From Synechococcaceae bacterium WB4_1_0192 (lineage in GTDB: Bacteria; Cyanobacteriota; Cyanobacteriia; PCC-6307; Cyanobiaceae): a stretch of DNA of 7,604 bases. Numbering within the stretch: the stretch's first letter is position 1; each line of letters starts with the position of its first letter. A model generated the notes under the pieces. The model was not told where the DNA came from, did no database searches, and was given only the letters and a program-made list of their open reading frames with translations. Positions 6,314-7,604 of this stretch are shown in pieces. The stretch spans positions 1 through 7,604 of the forward strand of contig RFPK01000091.1 of NCBI GenBank assembly GCA_009926195.1. Reading direction: 5' to 3'. The position numbers and the translations under genes were made by a program.

Positions 6314-7359
6314 GCCAGGTCGTGACTGGAGGCTGAGGCGGAGGTGGTGGCTGCGGCCGTGGCGGAAGCCGTGGCTGAGGGAGCGGCTGTGCCGGCCCCG
6401 GTCGCCGTGGGGGTGAAGCCTGGCAGCACGAAGTAGCGGTCGTGGATCAGGCCGTGCAGATTGTTGAGATCCGTCTGCAGGGCGTCGATCGCCTCGTGCA
6501 GGCCGCCGGCCACCAGCTCATCGATCTGGGTGTAGCTCCAGCGCGCCAGGGTCAGGCCGCTGCGGCACTCCAGTTCATCGGGGGCCCCGGGCACGGAGCG
6601 ACCACCCACCACCCGCAGGGCTTCGTGGATGCGCTCCAGGCAGTAGCGCACCGAGCGTGGGAAGACCGGATCCAGCAGCAGGAAGGCCGCCACCGCCTTC
6701 GGTGTGATCGGTCCGTGCTGCGACTGGCGGAACATCTGGTAGGCGCCGGCGCTGCGCAGCAGGGAAATCCATTGCAGTTCATCCAGCACGCCGCCCACCT
6801 CCTCGGGGCTGGGCAGCAGCAGGAAGTACTTCACATCGAGGATGCGGGTGGTCTTGTCCGCCCGCTCGATCAGTCGGCCCAGCCGGCTGAACTGCCAGGA
6901 GAGGTCACGGCTCAGCGTGGCGTCGGTGACGCCATAGAACAGCTGGCAACCCCGCCGGATCTCGCGCTGCTGTTCCTGCGGCGGCAGCTCCCAGAAGCTG
7001 TCGCTTTCGAGCAGGGTCCAGTAGAGGCCGTTGATCTGCTCCCACATCTCGGTGGTGATCACGTCCCGGATCTGGCGGGCGTTCTCGCGGGCGAAGGCGA
7101 TGCAGTTGACGATGCTGTTCGGATTGGCATCGGCCCGTACCAGGAACTCCACCACCTCAGCCGGCCCGCCGCCGGGGTAGAGCTCGTCGAACAGGTCGCG
7201 GGAACCGCTGGCGTCAATCAGCGGCAACCAGGGCTCGGCGCTGCCGGGCGGGCAGTCGAGCGCCATCGCCTCGCTGACCTCGACGAAGCGGGAGATGTTT
7301 TCGGCGCGCTCCACATAGCGGTTGATCCAGTAGAGCGAATCGGCGACGCGGCTCAGCAT
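6298..7359 (-). CDS. alpha-E domain protein (DUF403), ATP-grasp partner
   Basis: The product, 353 residues from ATG 7359, is an all-helical alpha-E domain protein, recognised by its opening (MLSRVADSLYWINRYVERAE) and by conserved stretches such as NARQIRDVITTEMWEQIN, FSRLGRLIERADKTTRILD and DALQTDLNNLHGLIHDRYF. The family is almost always encoded beside circularly permuted ATP-grasp ligases and transglutaminase-like proteases, and is presumed to act with them; no chemistry is proven. A longer frame extends to 7485, but ATG 7359 is chosen because AGGAG lies eight bases upstream and the family motif starts exactly there. The start overlaps the ATP-grasp stop in ATGCTGA (7 bases). Residues 315-353 are an unusual tail made almost wholly of Ala, Thr and Ser, encoded by a G/C-rich low-complexity stretch (about 6310-6415); its last codons overlap the transglutaminase start by 16 bases. 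The tail is probably disordered. Confidence 0.92.
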   Translation of the reverse strand: MLSRVADSLYWINRYVERAENISRFVEVSEAMALDCPPGSAEPWLPLIDASGSRDLFDELYPGGGPAEVVEFLVRADANPNSIVNCIAFARENARQIRDVITTEMWEQINGLYWTLLESDSFWELPPQEQQREIRRGCQLFYGVTDATLSRDLSWQFSRLGRLIERADKTTRILDVKYFLLLPSPEEVGGVLDELQWISLLRSAGAYQMFRQSQHGPITPKAVAAFLLLDPVFPRSVRYCLERIHEALRVVGGRSVPGAPDELECRSGLTLARWSYTQIDELVAGGLHEAIDALQTDLNNLHGLIHDRYFVLPGFTPTATGAGTAAPSATASATAAATTSASASSHDLACAPA

Positions 7360-7604
7360 GGGATCTGCTCCTGATGGGTGTCCTCGACGATCCAGGTGTC
7401 CTTGCAGCCCCCGCCCTGGGAGGAGTTCACCACCAGGGAGCCGCGCTTGAGAGCCACCCGCGTGAGCCCGCCCGGGCTCACCCACGCTCCCTTGCCCCGC
7501 AGCACGTAGGGGCGCAAATCGACGTGGCAGGGGTAGAGCTCACCCTCGCTCAGGGAGGGCACGGGCCGTGAACAGAGATAGGTGGGCACGTTCTCGATGA
7601 TCGG
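7353..7604 (-). CDS. circularly permuted ATP-grasp ligase, C-terminal end (5' part outside window)
   Basis: Only the last 83 residues are present; the frame is open through the right edge. The fragment begins PIIENVPTYLC and continues with CHVDLRPYVLRGK, WVSPGGLTRVALKRGSLVVN and SSQGGGCKDTWIV, the C-terminal signature of the circularly permuted ATP-grasp family (the DUF404/DUF407 group). These enzymes are predicted to form amide or peptide bonds through an acyl-phosphate intermediate using ATP; their natural substrate is not established. The whole protein is normally around 450-500 residues, so most of the ATP-binding core lies beyond the window. The stop is embedded in ATGCTGA with the start of the alpha-E gene, and this is the first visible gene of the - strand cluster. 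An apparent internal GTG start at 7589 is only a consequence of the window edge. Confidence 0.9.
   Translation of the reverse strand, partial: PIIENVPTYLCSRPVPSLSEGELYPCHVDLRPYVLRGKGAWVSPGGLTRVALKRGSLVVNSSQGGGCKDTWIVEDTHQEQIPC

Noticed and set aside
6442..7374. A 310-codon open frame on the + strand opposite the alpha-E gene
   Set aside because: It is a composition-driven shadow; the alpha-E protein on the - strand has conserved family motifs.
7360..7485. Upstream extension of the alpha-E protein to 7485
   Set aside because: This stretch is the ATP-grasp C-terminus read in another frame; the real start at 7359 has AGGAG in front and the family motif right after.

Overview
The window reads as ordinary chromosomal DNA from a very G+C-rich cyanobacterium, most likely a picocyanobacterium of the Cyanobium / freshwater or coastal Synechococcus type. 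This is an inference from the dense G/C-ending codons, the gene spacing, and the style of the siroheme and amidoligase genes. No ribosomal or photosynthesis marker is present to confirm it. There is no rRNA, tRNA, CRISPR array, insertion sequence or phage gene.

Left part, + strand (1-2952). A gene open at the left edge encodes a CbiX-type tetrapyrrole chelatase domain behind a long helical, HEAT-like N-terminal region. It overlaps by GTGA the cobA gene for uroporphyrinogen-III C-methyltransferase (SUMT). Together they supply two methylations and a metal-insertion step of siroheme (or cobalamin) synthesis. After about 200 bases comes a small cupin protein of unknown substrate, whose probable start codon lies inside a strong RNA hairpin.

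Middle (2953-3298). A 67-residue protein of unknown function is encoded on the - strand, meeting the cupin gene tail to tail with 3 bases between. To its right is a terminator-like hairpin that closes the large - strand operon.

Right part, - strand (3299-7604, transcribed right to left). Four genes in series form a peptide-amidoligase cluster: the C-terminal end of a circularly permuted ATP-grasp ligase, an alpha-E (DUF403) protein, a transglutaminase-like cysteine protease, and a DUF2126 putative amidoligase. The first three overlap one another (7 and 16 bases); a 115-base gap precedes the fourth. Comparative genomics predicts that such clusters make and process an unidentified peptide or peptide modification, so this is the candidate poorly characterised system. 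The transglutaminase gene is broken by an apparent one-base frameshift at a run of four G, upstream of an intact Cys-His-Asp triad. Adding one G restores a 254-residue protein, so this is either a recent mutation, a sequence error or, less likely, programmed slippage.
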